A DNA stretch of 64,000 nucleotides from Bacillus sp. V5-8f (GTDB lineage: Bacteria; Bacillota; Bacilli; Bacillales; DSM-1321): the NCBI RefSeq assembly GCF_002863565.1, contig NZ_PGUW01000017.1, positions 95,751 through 159,750 of the forward strand, read 5' to 3'. Each line of letters begins with the position of its first letter. Position 1 is the first letter of the stretch. Of the stretch, positions 26,693-34,853 are shown piece by piece. A program made the position numbers and the translations under genes. The notes under the pieces were generated by a model. The model searched no databases and had not been told where the DNA came from. It saw only the letters and a program-made list of their open reading frames with translations.

Positions 26693-27322
26693 ATGCCAGG
26701 ATATAGCAGTCTTGCAGAAAGTGTACAGATAGGCATAGAGAAAAACAGGGCTATACTGTTGCAGTTTGATGAGTCTTTGGAGTTAATCGGAGAGGGCAGG
26801 AGCGCTTACGTTTTCAGAATTCGGTCAACCAATAAAGCCTTAAAAGTGTTTTTTCCGGACCATATTCATGTGGCACGGGAAGAAGCGGAAATCTATAAAA
26901 TTCTCAAGGGCATTCCTTATTATCCAACCTTATATGATTCAGGGGAAAATTACTTAGTGATCGACTTTATAGAAGGAAAAACCTTGTTTGAATGTTTGGT
27001 TCACGGGATTCAAGTCAGCCAGGAACAAGTCAACGAAATTGACCATGCCTTGCACTTAGCACGAAAAGAAGGCCTTAATCCGTCAGATATACATTTGCGG
27101 AATATTCTCATTACCTCAGACCAAGAAATCAAAGTTATCGATGTGGCTAGGTTCAGGCAGACCAAACAATGCAGGCAATGGAAAGATCTTAAATCCGCTT
27201 TTTACAAAGCGTATGTAAAACCGTTTTTTCCTAAGAAAATACCTGCTTCTATCCTGAATTTTATTGCTGCTCTTTATAAGAAGAGCCTGATTTCAAATGT
27301 TGCTCTTGGAAATTCGAAGTAA
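26693..27322 (+). CDS. Protein-kinase-like (RIO/YrzF-type) protein
   Basis: A 209-residue cytosolic protein with a reduced kinase fold. It has the glycine loop GEGRSAYVF (33-41), the ATP lysine in ALKVFF (K51), a C-helix glutamate in REEAEIYKI, a catalytic-loop equivalent SDIHLRNIL (D132, N137) and a DFG equivalent IDVAR (D150). It resembles the small serine/threonine-kinase-like proteins YrzF and YbdM of B. subtilis. The basic C-terminal 50 residues (KAYVKPFFPKKI) may bind nucleic acid or membrane. AAAGGAG lies nine bases before the ATG. Its Mn2+ riboswitch suggests a role in Mn2+ response, which is inference; kinase activity is not proven by sequence. Confidence 0.75.
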   Translation: MPGYSSLAESVQIGIEKNRAILLQFDESLELIGEGRSAYVFRIRSTNKALKVFFPDHIHVAREEAEIYKILKGIPYYPTLYDSGENYLVIDFIEGKTLFECLVHGIQVSQEQVNEIDHALHLARKEGLNPSDIHLRNILITSDQEIKVIDVARFRQTKQCRQWKDLKSAFYKAYVKPFFPKKIPASILNFIAALYKKSLISNVALGNSK

Positions 27323-27352
27323 CAAAATACAATCAATTGGGGGTAAGTCTTG

Positions 27353-27799
27353 ATGAAAAGGATCATCACCACGCTTGGATTGTTGTCAATGCTCCTATTA
27401 GGCGGATGCTCGTTACTCGAGGAGGCCAACAATTCATTGGATTATGCAGAGAAAGCAACTAATTATCTTGATAAGGCAAGCCAATTTGCTGAGGATGTGC
27501 CTCAGATGGCACAGGATGCCGTTACAAACCAGGAAGCCAGGAAATCTCTGGAGAACGAACTTATCTCCATGAAAGAAGAAATCAAAAACTTCAATGAAAC
27601 GAAAGCCCCGACTATCGCTGAAGACATTCACAACCAAATAATCGAGTATAATGGAAAACTAAATAACGGAATCGATTCGTATTTGAAAAACATTGAAAAC
27701 GGCAAGTGGGATCCCGCCATCCTGCAGGATTCCGAAATTATGAAGACAGTAAATGAACTCTCAAGCCTTATTGATAAGGTTGAAAACTTAGGATTATAA
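27353..27799 (+). CDS. DUF6376-like lipoprotein
   Basis: A 148-residue lipoprotein. It has a signal peptide with lipobox LLGGC (cysteine at about residue 19), then a helical, acidic body rich in coiled-coil heptads (DYAEKATNYLDKASQFAEDV). This layout matches DUF6376-type lipoproteins, whose function is unknown. It starts 30 bases after the kinase-like gene in the same direction, with GGGGG upstream, so it probably belongs to the Mn2+-controlled transcript. Confidence 0.7.
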   Translation: MKRIITTLGLLSMLLLGGCSLLEEANNSLDYAEKATNYLDKASQFAEDVPQMAQDAVTNQEARKSLENELISMKEEIKNFNETKAPTIAEDIHNQIIEYNGKLNNGIDSYLKNIENGKWDPAILQDSEIMKTVNELSSLIDKVENLGL

Positions 27800-27811
27800 C
27801 ACGTGCACAGA

Positions 27812-27843
27812 ATCACTTTCTTTTTAGGAGGTGATTTTTTTAA
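27812..27843 (+). terminator. Intrinsic terminator after the lipoprotein gene
   Basis: AATCAC/GTGATT around a 14-base loop, followed by TTTTTTAAAA. Confidence 0.6.
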
Positions 27844-27904
27844 AATTAAGGAACTCTTGATTTCATATTGGAAATAGGAATCAGAAAAAAGTAGATATCC
27901 TTTT

Positions 27905-28060
27905 TCATATTAAGAATAAGCCCAAAAGTTTGCGGTGATGAGACCTTTAGGACTGAATGAGGGATCAACCCGATTACTTGGTACAACATAAGGCGATGTA
28001 TAGTCATAACATGTATAACCGCCCTTACCTTCATTTTTCTTTATAAGGTAACCAAACCTT
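27905..28060 (-). other. Possible 3' remnant of a lost gene
   Basis: On the minus strand one frame reads YLIKKNEGKGGYTCYDYTSP and then VVPSNRVDPSFSPKGLITAN before a stop. The composition is protein-like and no start codon with a ribosome binding site is present upstream. I do not recognise the protein. The remaining bases of the 27844-28546 gap hold a cre site (separate entry) and an AT-rich frame at 28240-28386 (one hydrophobic stretch, no ribosome binding site) that I do not count as a gene. Confidence 0.25.
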
Positions 28061-28358
28061 CTGTATTGGGATCAACGAAAAGACCTTCAAGAGCCTAGTA
28101 GTTTAAGAGTCCGATTTTACGCTTCTTCTTTGTGTTTCAATTTCATAAATTTTTAAATGGTTTTAATCTATGTATCTTTTATTTTCTTTGATATAATATT
28201 GTGTATTCAGAAAATTTAGATATTAAATTTTCGATAATAATGGAAAAAGTTGTAAATTGCGTTTCTATTGCCGTTATCACCGGTATTTCATCCTGGTTAG
28301 GGGTAGTCAGAAATTTGAAAGATAGAAAAGCTTTTACAACGGATATATATGAGCAAAA

Positions 28359-28374
28359 AAGGAAGCGCTTTCAA
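28359..28374. promoter_or_regulatory. Probable cre (CcpA) site upstream of the acyl-CoA genes
   Basis: AAGGAAGCGCTTTCAA matches WTGNAARCGNWWWCAW except for the second base. It lies about 170 bases before the acyl-CoA dehydrogenase gene. Catabolite repression of fatty-acid oxidation by CcpA is established in B. subtilis, so the placement makes sense. Confidence 0.7.
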
Positions 28375-28546
28375 AAAAGGGGGTAGGTCAGTGTTAACTT
28401 GTTAAGGCTGATGTAACAAATAAACAATTGTATAAAACGCCTAAACCTCGACGATGCACAAATTCGGTTCAACTAAGACCGTTACAATTGTGCTGAAACG
28501 CAGCTGAAATGAATGGTATACAACCGAATGATGAGGAGAATCAATA

Positions 28547-29692
28547 ATGAGACACTTATATTTAACTGAAGAACATGATATCTTTCGTAAATCATTGAGG
28601 AAGTTTCTCGATAAAGAAGCATATCCATATTATGATCAATGGGAAAAAGACAGGATGATTCCACGGTCCTTTTGGAGTAAACTTGGTGAGCAAAGATTTC
28701 TTTGTCCGGATATCGACGAACAATATGGCGGATCCGGTGTCGATTGGGGATTTGCTGTCGTCATTAATGAAGAATTGGAGCGTGTAGGATCAGGCCTGGT
28801 GGGTGTAGGCCTGCACAGTGATATTGTCGTTCCATATATCACAGCGTATGGAACAGAAGAGCAAAAACAGCGATGGCTTCCCAAGTGCGCGACCGGTGAA
28901 ATCATTACAGCAATCGCAATGACGGAACCGGGTACAGGTTCAGACCTGGCCAATATAAAAACGACAGCAATTCTAGATGGGGATCACTATGTTTTAAACG
29001 GTCAAAAAACCTTCATTACAAACGGGATCCTGTCGGATTTAATCATTGTAGCCTGTAAAACAAATCCAAATGCGGTTCCAAAACATAAGGGAGTAAGCCT
29101 GATTGCGATCGAAAGGGATACACCTGGCTTTTCAAGGGGCCGGAAGCTGGATAAGGTAGGGTTGCATTGCCAAGATACAGCAGAATTAATTTTTGAAGAT
29201 TGTCGTGTGCCAAAGGAAAACTTGATTGGGGCAGAAGGAAAAGGTTTTATATACCTTATGGAAAAGCTGCAGCAGGAGCGTTTAATAGTAGCGATTGCAG
29301 CCCAAGTAGCCGCAGAAGATATGTTTGAAATCACACTCGATTATGTAAAGTCGAGGGAAGCTTTTGGCAAACCGATTGGCAATTTCCAAAATACTCAATT
29401 TAAAATAGCCGAAATGGCCACAGAAATTGAGATGGGAAGAGCGTTCCTTGATCAACTCATTGCCAGTCATATTGCAGGGGAGGATATCGTGACCAAGGTA
29501 TCGATGGCCAAATGGAAGCTGACTGAGATGGCAAGGGAAGTTGCGGCACAGTGCATGCAGCTGCACGGGGGATACGGCTATATGGAAGAATACAAAATTG
29601 CAAGGAGATACCGGGATATCCCTGTGGCAAGCATCTATGCGGGCACAAATGAAATTATGAAAACCATCATTGCAAAAAACCTCGGGCTATAA
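28547..29692 (+). CDS. Acyl-CoA dehydrogenase
   Basis: A 381-residue FAD flavoenzyme that makes the trans-2-enoyl-CoA in the first beta-oxidation step. It shows the N-terminal helical domain, then IITAIAMTEPGTGSDLANIKTTA (FAD/substrate signature, about residue 118-140), then REAFGKPIGNFQNTQFKIAEMA and the C-terminal signature MQLHGGYGYMEEYKIARRYRD followed by YAGTNEIMK. The catalytic glutamate is in AGTNEI. The start follows GAGGAG. Chain-length specificity cannot be read. It is 100 bases upstream of an acyl-CoA synthetase, forming a fatty-acid or branched-acid degradation operon. Confidence 0.93.
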   Translation: MRHLYLTEEHDIFRKSLRKFLDKEAYPYYDQWEKDRMIPRSFWSKLGEQRFLCPDIDEQYGGSGVDWGFAVVINEELERVGSGLVGVGLHSDIVVPYITAYGTEEQKQRWLPKCATGEIITAIAMTEPGTGSDLANIKTTAILDGDHYVLNGQKTFITNGILSDLIIVACKTNPNAVPKHKGVSLIAIERDTPGFSRGRKLDKVGLHCQDTAELIFEDCRVPKENLIGAEGKGFIYLMEKLQQERLIVAIAAQVAAEDMFEITLDYVKSREAFGKPIGNFQNTQFKIAEMATEIEMGRAFLDQLIASHIAGEDIVTKVSMAKWKLTEMAREVAAQCMQLHGGYGYMEEYKIARRYRDIPVASIYAGTNEIMKTIIAKNLGL

Positions 29693-29791
29693 GAATCCAG
29701 GAAAACAGACGGAAGATTTCTGCGTTAAATCATAACCGTTTAAGGACTGCTTTGCTTCAATATAAATAAACGTTTTAGGAGGGAACTATAC

Positions 29792-31351
29792 ATGTCAACG
29801 ACAATTGGCAGGATATTTGATTTGACGGTAAAAAATTTCCCCAACAAAGAAGCGCTTTATGACGAACGGAGAAATGCCCGCTATTCGTTCTACCAATGGA
29901 GTGAAAGGGTCCATTCCCTGGCAAATGCCTTATTGGCAGAAGGAGTGAAGAAAGGAGATCGGGTATCGACCTATTTATACAACAATGAAGAGCTTGCGAC
30001 TGCGTTTTTTGCCTGTGCCAAAATAGGGGCTGTATTCAATCCGATTAACTTCCGTTTAATGGCTGAAGAACTTGCCTACATATTGAGCGACGCGAAGCCT
30101 AAGGTAGTCCTATTCGAAGAGGCGCTGAAGTCAATAGTCGCTGATATTGAAACGCATTTTCCTGAGATCGCTTTTTGGTTTATTGATAAAAACACCCCAT
30201 CTTTTGCTGCAAATTACCACGAAAAAACAGCTGCCGCACCCCAATTGGAAATTAACGAAGATATCAAGGAGTCAGACCTTTATGCAATCATGTATACAAG
30301 CGGCACCACAGGCAGGCCTAAAGGAATTATGCATAAGCATCGGGATATGGTAGAACAAAGCATGCTGTTGGTAAATGGCTGTAAATGGAACAGCTTAGAC
30401 GTAGGGTTAATCACGGCTCCGATGTTCCATTGTGCTGAATTGCATTGTACATTCCTGCCGCGGGTCCATGTAGGTGCAAAAAATGTAATTCTCCATCAAT
30501 TTAATCCTAAAAAAGTACTTAAAGTAATCGAATCGGAGGAGATAACCAAATTTTTTGCTGCCCCAACAATGTGGAATATGCTCCTCCAGGAAAACCTGGA
30601 GGATTATAATGTTAACAGCCTTAAGCTAGGACTGTATGGAGCTGCCCCAATGGCACCTGCGCTTGTAAAAGCCTGTCAGGAAAAATTGGGCATTGCGCTT
30701 GTTCAGGCGTACGGTATGACGGAAATGGGCCCGGCAATTACCCTTCTGTCTGAGGAAGACCAAATCAAAAAAGCAGGGTCTGCCGGACAACCATGTCTTA
30801 ACCATGAAATCGTGATCGCACGGCCTAGGGAAAACGGACCTTCTGACCCTGACGATCTCATGCCAACCGGACAGAACGGTGAAATCCTCGTCAAGGGCCC
30901 TTGTATGATGAGTGGTTATTACGGGAGGGAAGAAGCGAATGAAATGGCATTATACAAAGGCTGGTACCATACAGGGGATATTGGTTTCCTTGACGAAGAA
31001 GGTTACCTTTGGGTAAAGGATCGGGTAGATGACATGATTATTAGCGGCGGCGAAAACATATATCCGAGAGAAGTGGAAGATACACTCTACGAGCACAATG
31101 GTGTGTTGGATTGTGCTGTACTCGGACAACCGGATGACCATTGGGGAGAAACTGTTACAGCTTTCATTGTTGCAAAAGATCCCTCATTGACTGAAGGTGA
31201 ACTTGAAGAATGGTGCAAAAACAGCAAGACCCTGGCAAACTACAAGCGCCCAAGAAGATATATCTTTGTAAGGGAGCTCCCAAGAAATGCAAGCGGCAAG
31301 ATCCAAAAGTTCCTGTTGCGCAAGCAATTTGGGGATATGTATTCTATGTAG
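29792..31351 (+). CDS. AMP-dependent acyl-CoA synthetase
   Basis: A 519-residue adenylate-forming ligase that activates a carboxylic acid to its CoA ester. It has the P-loop-like motif YTSGTTGRPKGIMHKH (about residues 168-183), YGMTEMGPA (A5), GWYHTGDIGFLDEEGYLWVKD (A7), DDMIISGGENIYPREVE (A8) and the C-terminal lysine in RNASGKIQKFLLR. Medium- or long-chain fatty acid is the likely substrate given the acyl-CoA dehydrogenase next door. AGGAGGG precedes the ATG. Both genes lie downstream of a cre site. Confidence 0.92.
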   Translation: MSTTIGRIFDLTVKNFPNKEALYDERRNARYSFYQWSERVHSLANALLAEGVKKGDRVSTYLYNNEELATAFFACAKIGAVFNPINFRLMAEELAYILSDAKPKVVLFEEALKSIVADIETHFPEIAFWFIDKNTPSFAANYHEKTAAAPQLEINEDIKESDLYAIMYTSGTTGRPKGIMHKHRDMVEQSMLLVNGCKWNSLDVGLITAPMFHCAELHCTFLPRVHVGAKNVILHQFNPKKVLKVIESEEITKFFAAPTMWNMLLQENLEDYNVNSLKLGLYGAAPMAPALVKACQEKLGIALVQAYGMTEMGPAITLLSEEDQIKKAGSAGQPCLNHEIVIARPRENGPSDPDDLMPTGQNGEILVKGPCMMSGYYGREEANEMALYKGWYHTGDIGFLDEEGYLWVKDRVDDMIISGGENIYPREVEDTLYEHNGVLDCAVLGQPDDHWGETVTAFIVAKDPSLTEGELEEWCKNSKTLANYKRPRRYIFVRELPRNASGKIQKFLLRKQFGDMYSM

Positions 31352-31489
31352 GTTTTTATATCTGTGCGCACGTATAGTTTCTAGTTTTCCATCCGATATA
31401 AATAGAGAAGGCTTGGCGTTGGGCCCTTTTGACATCATGTATAGATGAATGACAGCATTCGAAGTTTAAGCCAGGGGGCAATATATCAT

Positions 31490-31687
31490 ATGGAAAAACA
31501 ATATCGGATTTCATGGTATACTTTTGTGGAAAACGAGGAACTTTTTGAAGGCAGAAGCCTGATTAAAGCAGAGAATGAGACAGATGCCGCTCAAAAACTA
31601 GTGATGGAAAAGGCGTATGAATATAAATTAAAACCGAATCTTATACGTATTTTTTCATTGCACGAGCTGATAACTAGTGAATCATAA
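31490..31687 (+). CDS. Hypothetical small protein
   Basis: A 65-residue soluble protein beginning MEKQYRISWYTFVENEELFE, alpha/beta in pattern. AGGGGGC lies about ten bases before the ATG at 31490; an earlier in-frame ATG at 31445 has no ribosome binding site. I do not recognise the family. It is followed three bases later by a strong terminator, which supports it being a real transcription unit. Confidence 0.6.
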   Translation: MEKQYRISWYTFVENEELFEGRSLIKAENETDAAQKLVMEKAYEYKLKPNLIRIFSLHELITSES

Positions 31688-31690
31688 TTG

Positions 31691-31745
31691 GTGCAGCCTG
31701 GTACAGGGTATTTTAGGAACCTGTACAGAGGCTGCGTTTTTATAT
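31691..31745 (+). terminator. Intrinsic terminator of the small gene at 31490-31687
   Basis: GCAGCCT...CTGTACAGAGGCTGC: an outer stem GCAGCC/GGCTGC and an inner stem GTACAGG/CCTGTAC close a short loop, followed by GTTTTTATATTTT. Confidence 0.85.
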
Positions 31746-31746
31746 T

Positions 31747-32045
31747 TTATCCACAATCTCCAAGACCAATTTTGGAAGCTTTTCGTTAAGTTATACACAG
31801 TATCCACAGGGTTATCCAGAATTCGGGTTATTATTCTGTGGATAACTAAAGCAAGTTAAACTTCTGTTTTGAAAGGGTTTAGGAGCCTTATCCCCATTAT
31901 TCACACCCTTGTGGATATCTTGAGCATTCTGGATAAAGAAAAAGTATGATCGTGATGCTATTTCGTGGAAAAATTATGAAATTTCTTGCTATTCCATTAT
32001 GACACGAGTATGGTAAGAGTGTAAAAAATAGTGAAATTATTCACA
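31747..32045. promoter_or_regulatory. DnaA-box cluster
   Basis: Five exact matches to the DnaA box TTATNCACA lie at 31747-31755, 31791-31799, 31897-31905 and 32037-32045 (plus strand) and 31837-31845 (minus strand). Five further sites differ at one base: 31800-31808, 31812-31820, 31888-31896 (plus), 31910-31918 and 31928-31936 (minus). Two are back to back at 31791-31808. The stretch contains no gene and is AT-rich. B. subtilis carries DnaA-box clusters away from oriC that titrate DnaA and restrain initiation, so this is most likely a chromosomal DnaA-titration or regulatory locus. Nothing suggests a separate replicon. Confidence 0.85.
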
Positions 32046-32178
32046 ATTAAAAACGGCCCGGTGTTTATTACTACGGTGTGGACAGATTTGCAGTCCCTTT
32101 TTTCAAAAAGAAATTTTGGCAATCGAAAAGGGATACACAGACCGCATCGTAAGGCAGCAGTTCATTAAAACACCGGAA

Positions 32179-32202
32179 GAACAGGGAGAATTCTCCCTGT
32201 TC
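32179..32202. repeat. 24-bp perfect palindrome downstream of yfhD
   Basis: GAACAGGGAGAA followed directly by its exact reverse complement, six bases after the yfhD stop codon on the minus strand. It may be the yfhD terminator or an operator; no long run of T follows on the minus strand. Confidence 0.7.
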
Positions 32203-32207
32203 CTATT

Positions 32208-32399
32208 TTATCTGTTTCTTTGTCTATTTCTTGCACGCTCGTCGGCAGCTCTAGAACGGGCTTGCGCTTCAATATCCTCATGATCGGCAAGCTCACTTGA
32301 ATATTCAACATCCAGCCCGTCCCTTTTTAAATTCTTTGGCACTTGTGGAAGTCTTTGCTTGTTTTTATCACGATTATGGTGAATGCTATTCCTGCCCAT
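32208..32399 (-). CDS. yfhD: YfhD family small protein
   Basis: A 63-residue, very hydrophilic protein with KNKQRLPQVPKNLKRDGLDV followed by EYSSELADHEDIEAQARSRA, the pattern of the YfhD family of spore-forming Bacillaceae. Function is unknown; similar short charged proteins are often forespore-expressed. GGGAGG lies nine bases before the ATG. It marks where B. subtilis-like gene order (yfhD-yfhE-yfhF-recX) resumes after the variable region. Confidence 0.85.
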   Translation of the reverse strand: MGRNSIHHNRDKNKQRLPQVPKNLKRDGLDVEYSSELADHEDIEAQARSRAADERARNRQRNR

Positions 32400-32496
32400 A
32401 GTCAGCCGCCTCCCAGGAAAATTTGAATGACCAATTAACTCTGGCCATTACAGCTTTATTTTTAGCAATGGGAATTGGCAATATGTATGGGAATCA

Positions 32497-32631
32497 TTAA
32501 GTCAGGCGGGTTCTGCTTCCTTTTTCTGTATAGCCGGCAGCACGATCCGCCATCTTGAATTCACGTGAGTACAAAACTTCCTGTGTGCTGGTAAGTGTGC
32601 TTTTTGTCTTATCTTTTTTCTTATTATCCAT
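32497..32631 (-). CDS. yfhE: YfhE family small protein
   Basis: A 44-residue basic protein. It begins MDNKKKDKTKSTLTSTQEVL and has the conserved YSREFKMADRAAGYT block, which is how I recall YfhE of B. subtilis. Its short length makes it easy to miss. GGAGTG precedes the ATG at 32631 with about seven bases of spacing. It lies about 100 bases upstream of yfhD on the same strand, matching B. subtilis order. Function unknown. Confidence 0.85.
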   Translation of the reverse strand: MDNKKKDKTKSTLTSTQEVLYSREFKMADRAAGYTEKGSRTRLT

Positions 32632-32735
32632 CTTGAATCACTCCTTTGTTTCTTTCTATTTCCTTTTTTCCCATTCTGTGCGAGTTCCAAACGGGTGGAA
32701 GGAAGAAAAAGGAACATTTACTGCCTAACTTTTGG

Positions 32736-33641
32736 TTATTGCAACAGATCTTGTAAAGCTGGTTTTAAGTTAGGATATGAAAAAGTAAAACCTTGGCTAA
32801 TCAATTTTTCCGGCAGAACCTTTTGTCCTTCCAATATCAACATACTCATTTCTCCAAGAACCATTTTTAAAATAAATGATGGCACCGGAAACCAGTGTGG
32901 TCTTTGGAGAACCTGCGCAACGGTTTTACCAAAGCAGTCCATTTGTATAGGGGTTGGCGCAACAAAATTTACTGGACCATGTATTTCATTTTGATGGATG
33001 CAGAATAAAAGGGCCCTGACAACATCCTCAATATGGATCCAGGACATCCATTGTCTGCCGCTCCCTATTTTTCCGCCTGCAAAAAGCTTATATGGCATGG
33101 CAATTCGTGGTAGTGCCCCCTCTTTTTTACCCAGAATCACACCGAAACGAGCTAATACGAGCCTTGATGTAAAGGGCTTTAACATATTCGCTTCCTGCTC
33201 CCAGCGTGTCACCGTGCGTGCCAAAAAATCATTACCGATAGAAGCTGAATTCTCAGTGAATTCCATCGATTCAGAAGTCCCATAGAAACCGATTGCACTG
33301 GCATTAATAACAATTTCAGGCTTTTTATCGACAACGGAAAGAATGCGGCCCATTTCTTTTACAGATTGTACACGGCTTTCAATAATTCCTTGTTTTCTTT
33401 CATCGGTCCATCTTCCGCTGTTTAAGGATTCGCCTGCTAAATTAATAAAAACATCAATCCCCTCCAGTATTTCTTCCGGCTTTGTGCCATCGGCAAGCCA
33501 GTGTACGTATTGGAGCGAATTACTTGAACTTTTCCTATCAGGGTTTCGTGTCAGGATAAAAAGCTCATGATTTTGATTCATCAGTTCTTCTGTCAATTCA
33601 GTGCCAACAAAGCCGCTTCCACCTGAAATAGCAATTTTCAT
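32736..33641 (-). CDS. yfhF: NAD(P)-binding epimerase-like protein, TIGR01777 family (YfhF)
   Basis: A 301-residue extended short-chain dehydrogenase/reductase. It has the glycine motif ISGGSGFVGTEL at residues 4-15, DVFINLAGESL, SAIGFYG (reduced active-site region), RFGVILG, and the C-terminal DUF1731 block ending in FSYPNLKPALQDLL. The homologue in E. coli is YfcH and its substrate is unknown. The ATG at 33641 follows GAGGAGGG; the open frame extends 40 codons further but overlaps the recX promoter region. Confidence 0.88.
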   Translation of the reverse strand: MKIAISGGSGFVGTELTEELMNQNHELFILTRNPDRKSSSNSLQYVHWLADGTKPEEILEGIDVFINLAGESLNSGRWTDERKQGIIESRVQSVKEMGRILSVVDKKPEIVINASAIGFYGTSESMEFTENSASIGNDFLARTVTRWEQEANMLKPFTSRLVLARFGVILGKKEGALPRIAMPYKLFAGGKIGSGRQWMSWIHIEDVVRALLFCIHQNEIHGPVNFVAPTPIQMDCFGKTVAQVLQRPHWFPVPSFILKMVLGEMSMLILEGQKVLPEKLISQGFTFSYPNLKPALQDLLQ

Positions 33642-33731
33642 AGTCAGCCCTCCTCTATACAATAATTTCTGTTCTTTTTTGATAAATCCTTTTACCCGGA
33701 TGTGATACAGTATTAACAGAGGTGATCCTTC

Positions 33732-34544
33732 ATGCCGCAAATTACAAAAATAACGACCCAAAAACAGCGTAAAGACCGCTATAATATTTTCATCGATTAC
33801 GGAAAAGGGGAGGAATATGCATTTAGTGTTGACGAAGAAGTCCTATTAAAATTTCAGCTGAAAAAAGGACAAGACATTGGTGATGTTGACCTCGATGATA
33901 TCCGATATTTCGATGATATACAAAAAGCAGTTTCAATGGCACTAAATTTTTTATCGTATCGAATGAGATCCGAGTCGGAGGTTCGTGCTTATCTTAAGAA
34001 AAAACAAATAGATGAACCGATCATACAGGAAGCTATTCACAAGCTGTATCATTACAACTACTTGGATGATCTAGAATTTGCAAAAGCATTTGTAAGAACA
34101 CAGATTAACGGTGGTCAAAAAGGGCCGGTCACCATTCGGATGGAGTTAAAGGAAAAAGGAATTGAGGACAAGAAAATTGAAGAGGCGCTTCGGCTGTATT
34201 CAATTGACCTTCAGGAAGAACATGCACGAATGATTGCCGAAAAATCGATGGGCAAAGAAAAACATATTTCAACACGTGCATTAAAACAAAAGATTGAACA
34301 AACATTGATGCGCAAAGGTTTTTCAACAGATGTCATCACGGAAGCCCTGTTAAACATGAACTTCGAGAGAGATAGTGAAGAAGAATGGGAATCTCTATGC
34401 CATCACGCTGCGAAAACCCGCCGCCGTCTACAAAAGTATACAGGCTATGAATATGAACATCGACTGAAGCAAGCCCTTTTCCGCAAAGGATTCCCGATTG
34501 ATTTGATCGAACGCTATTTATCTGAACAAGAAGACTTTGCTTAA
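33732..34544 (+). CDS. recX: Regulatory protein RecX
   Basis: A 270-residue all-helical protein with the RecX repeat pattern: ALNFLSYRMRSESEVRAYLK, HKLYHYNYLDDLEFAKAFVR and TLMRKGFSTDVITEALLNM. RecX modulates RecA filaments during recombination and SOS. The length is that of the long Bacillus form. It is divergent from yfhF, with GAGGTG before the ATG. About 310 bases separate it from yfhH. Confidence 0.92.
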   Translation: MPQITKITTQKQRKDRYNIFIDYGKGEEYAFSVDEEVLLKFQLKKGQDIGDVDLDDIRYFDDIQKAVSMALNFLSYRMRSESEVRAYLKKKQIDEPIIQEAIHKLYHYNYLDDLEFAKAFVRTQINGGQKGPVTIRMELKEKGIEDKKIEEALRLYSIDLQEEHARMIAEKSMGKEKHISTRALKQKIEQTLMRKGFSTDVITEALLNMNFERDSEEEWESLCHHAAKTRRRLQKYTGYEYEHRLKQALFRKGFPIDLIERYLSEQEDFA

Positions 34545-34853
34545 ATAATTAAACGATAAATTTCTTCTTCATTTTTTGCTTTTTCAAAAAGTGGGAAAAA
34601 ACAGGTTCAGGTCGAATGCACCCGTTACCGAGCATCCCTTTCTTTCAAGTTCAAATTTTAGGAACTATGGAAAGGAAATGTGAGAGGCGGTGTTGTTTTT
34701 GGGACGCCTGCAATTTCCGGACCCTTTCGAAAAATATCATGTTTTAAGCCCTGCGAACCCGTTGGCCGGAAACAGTTTGATTAGGATAACTGAACAAATT
34801 TAATTCCTCCAAAAGCGTTTGCTATAATAAGAACTGGAGAGGTGCTACTATAA
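34545..34853. other. Gap between recX and yfhH
   Basis: No gene seen. A perfect -10 TATAAT at 34823-34828 with a poor -35 is the likely yfhH promoter. No clear terminator for recX. Confidence 0.45.

Noticed and set aside
28201..28386. Plus-strand open frame of 61 codons with one hydrophobic stretch
   Set aside because: No ribosome binding site, non-standard start and no family; the cre site overlaps its end.
31747..32045. DnaA-box cluster as a replication origin or integrated plasmid
   Set aside because: No replication initiator gene, no DNA-unwinding repeats and fully chromosomal neighbours; titration or regulation is more likely.
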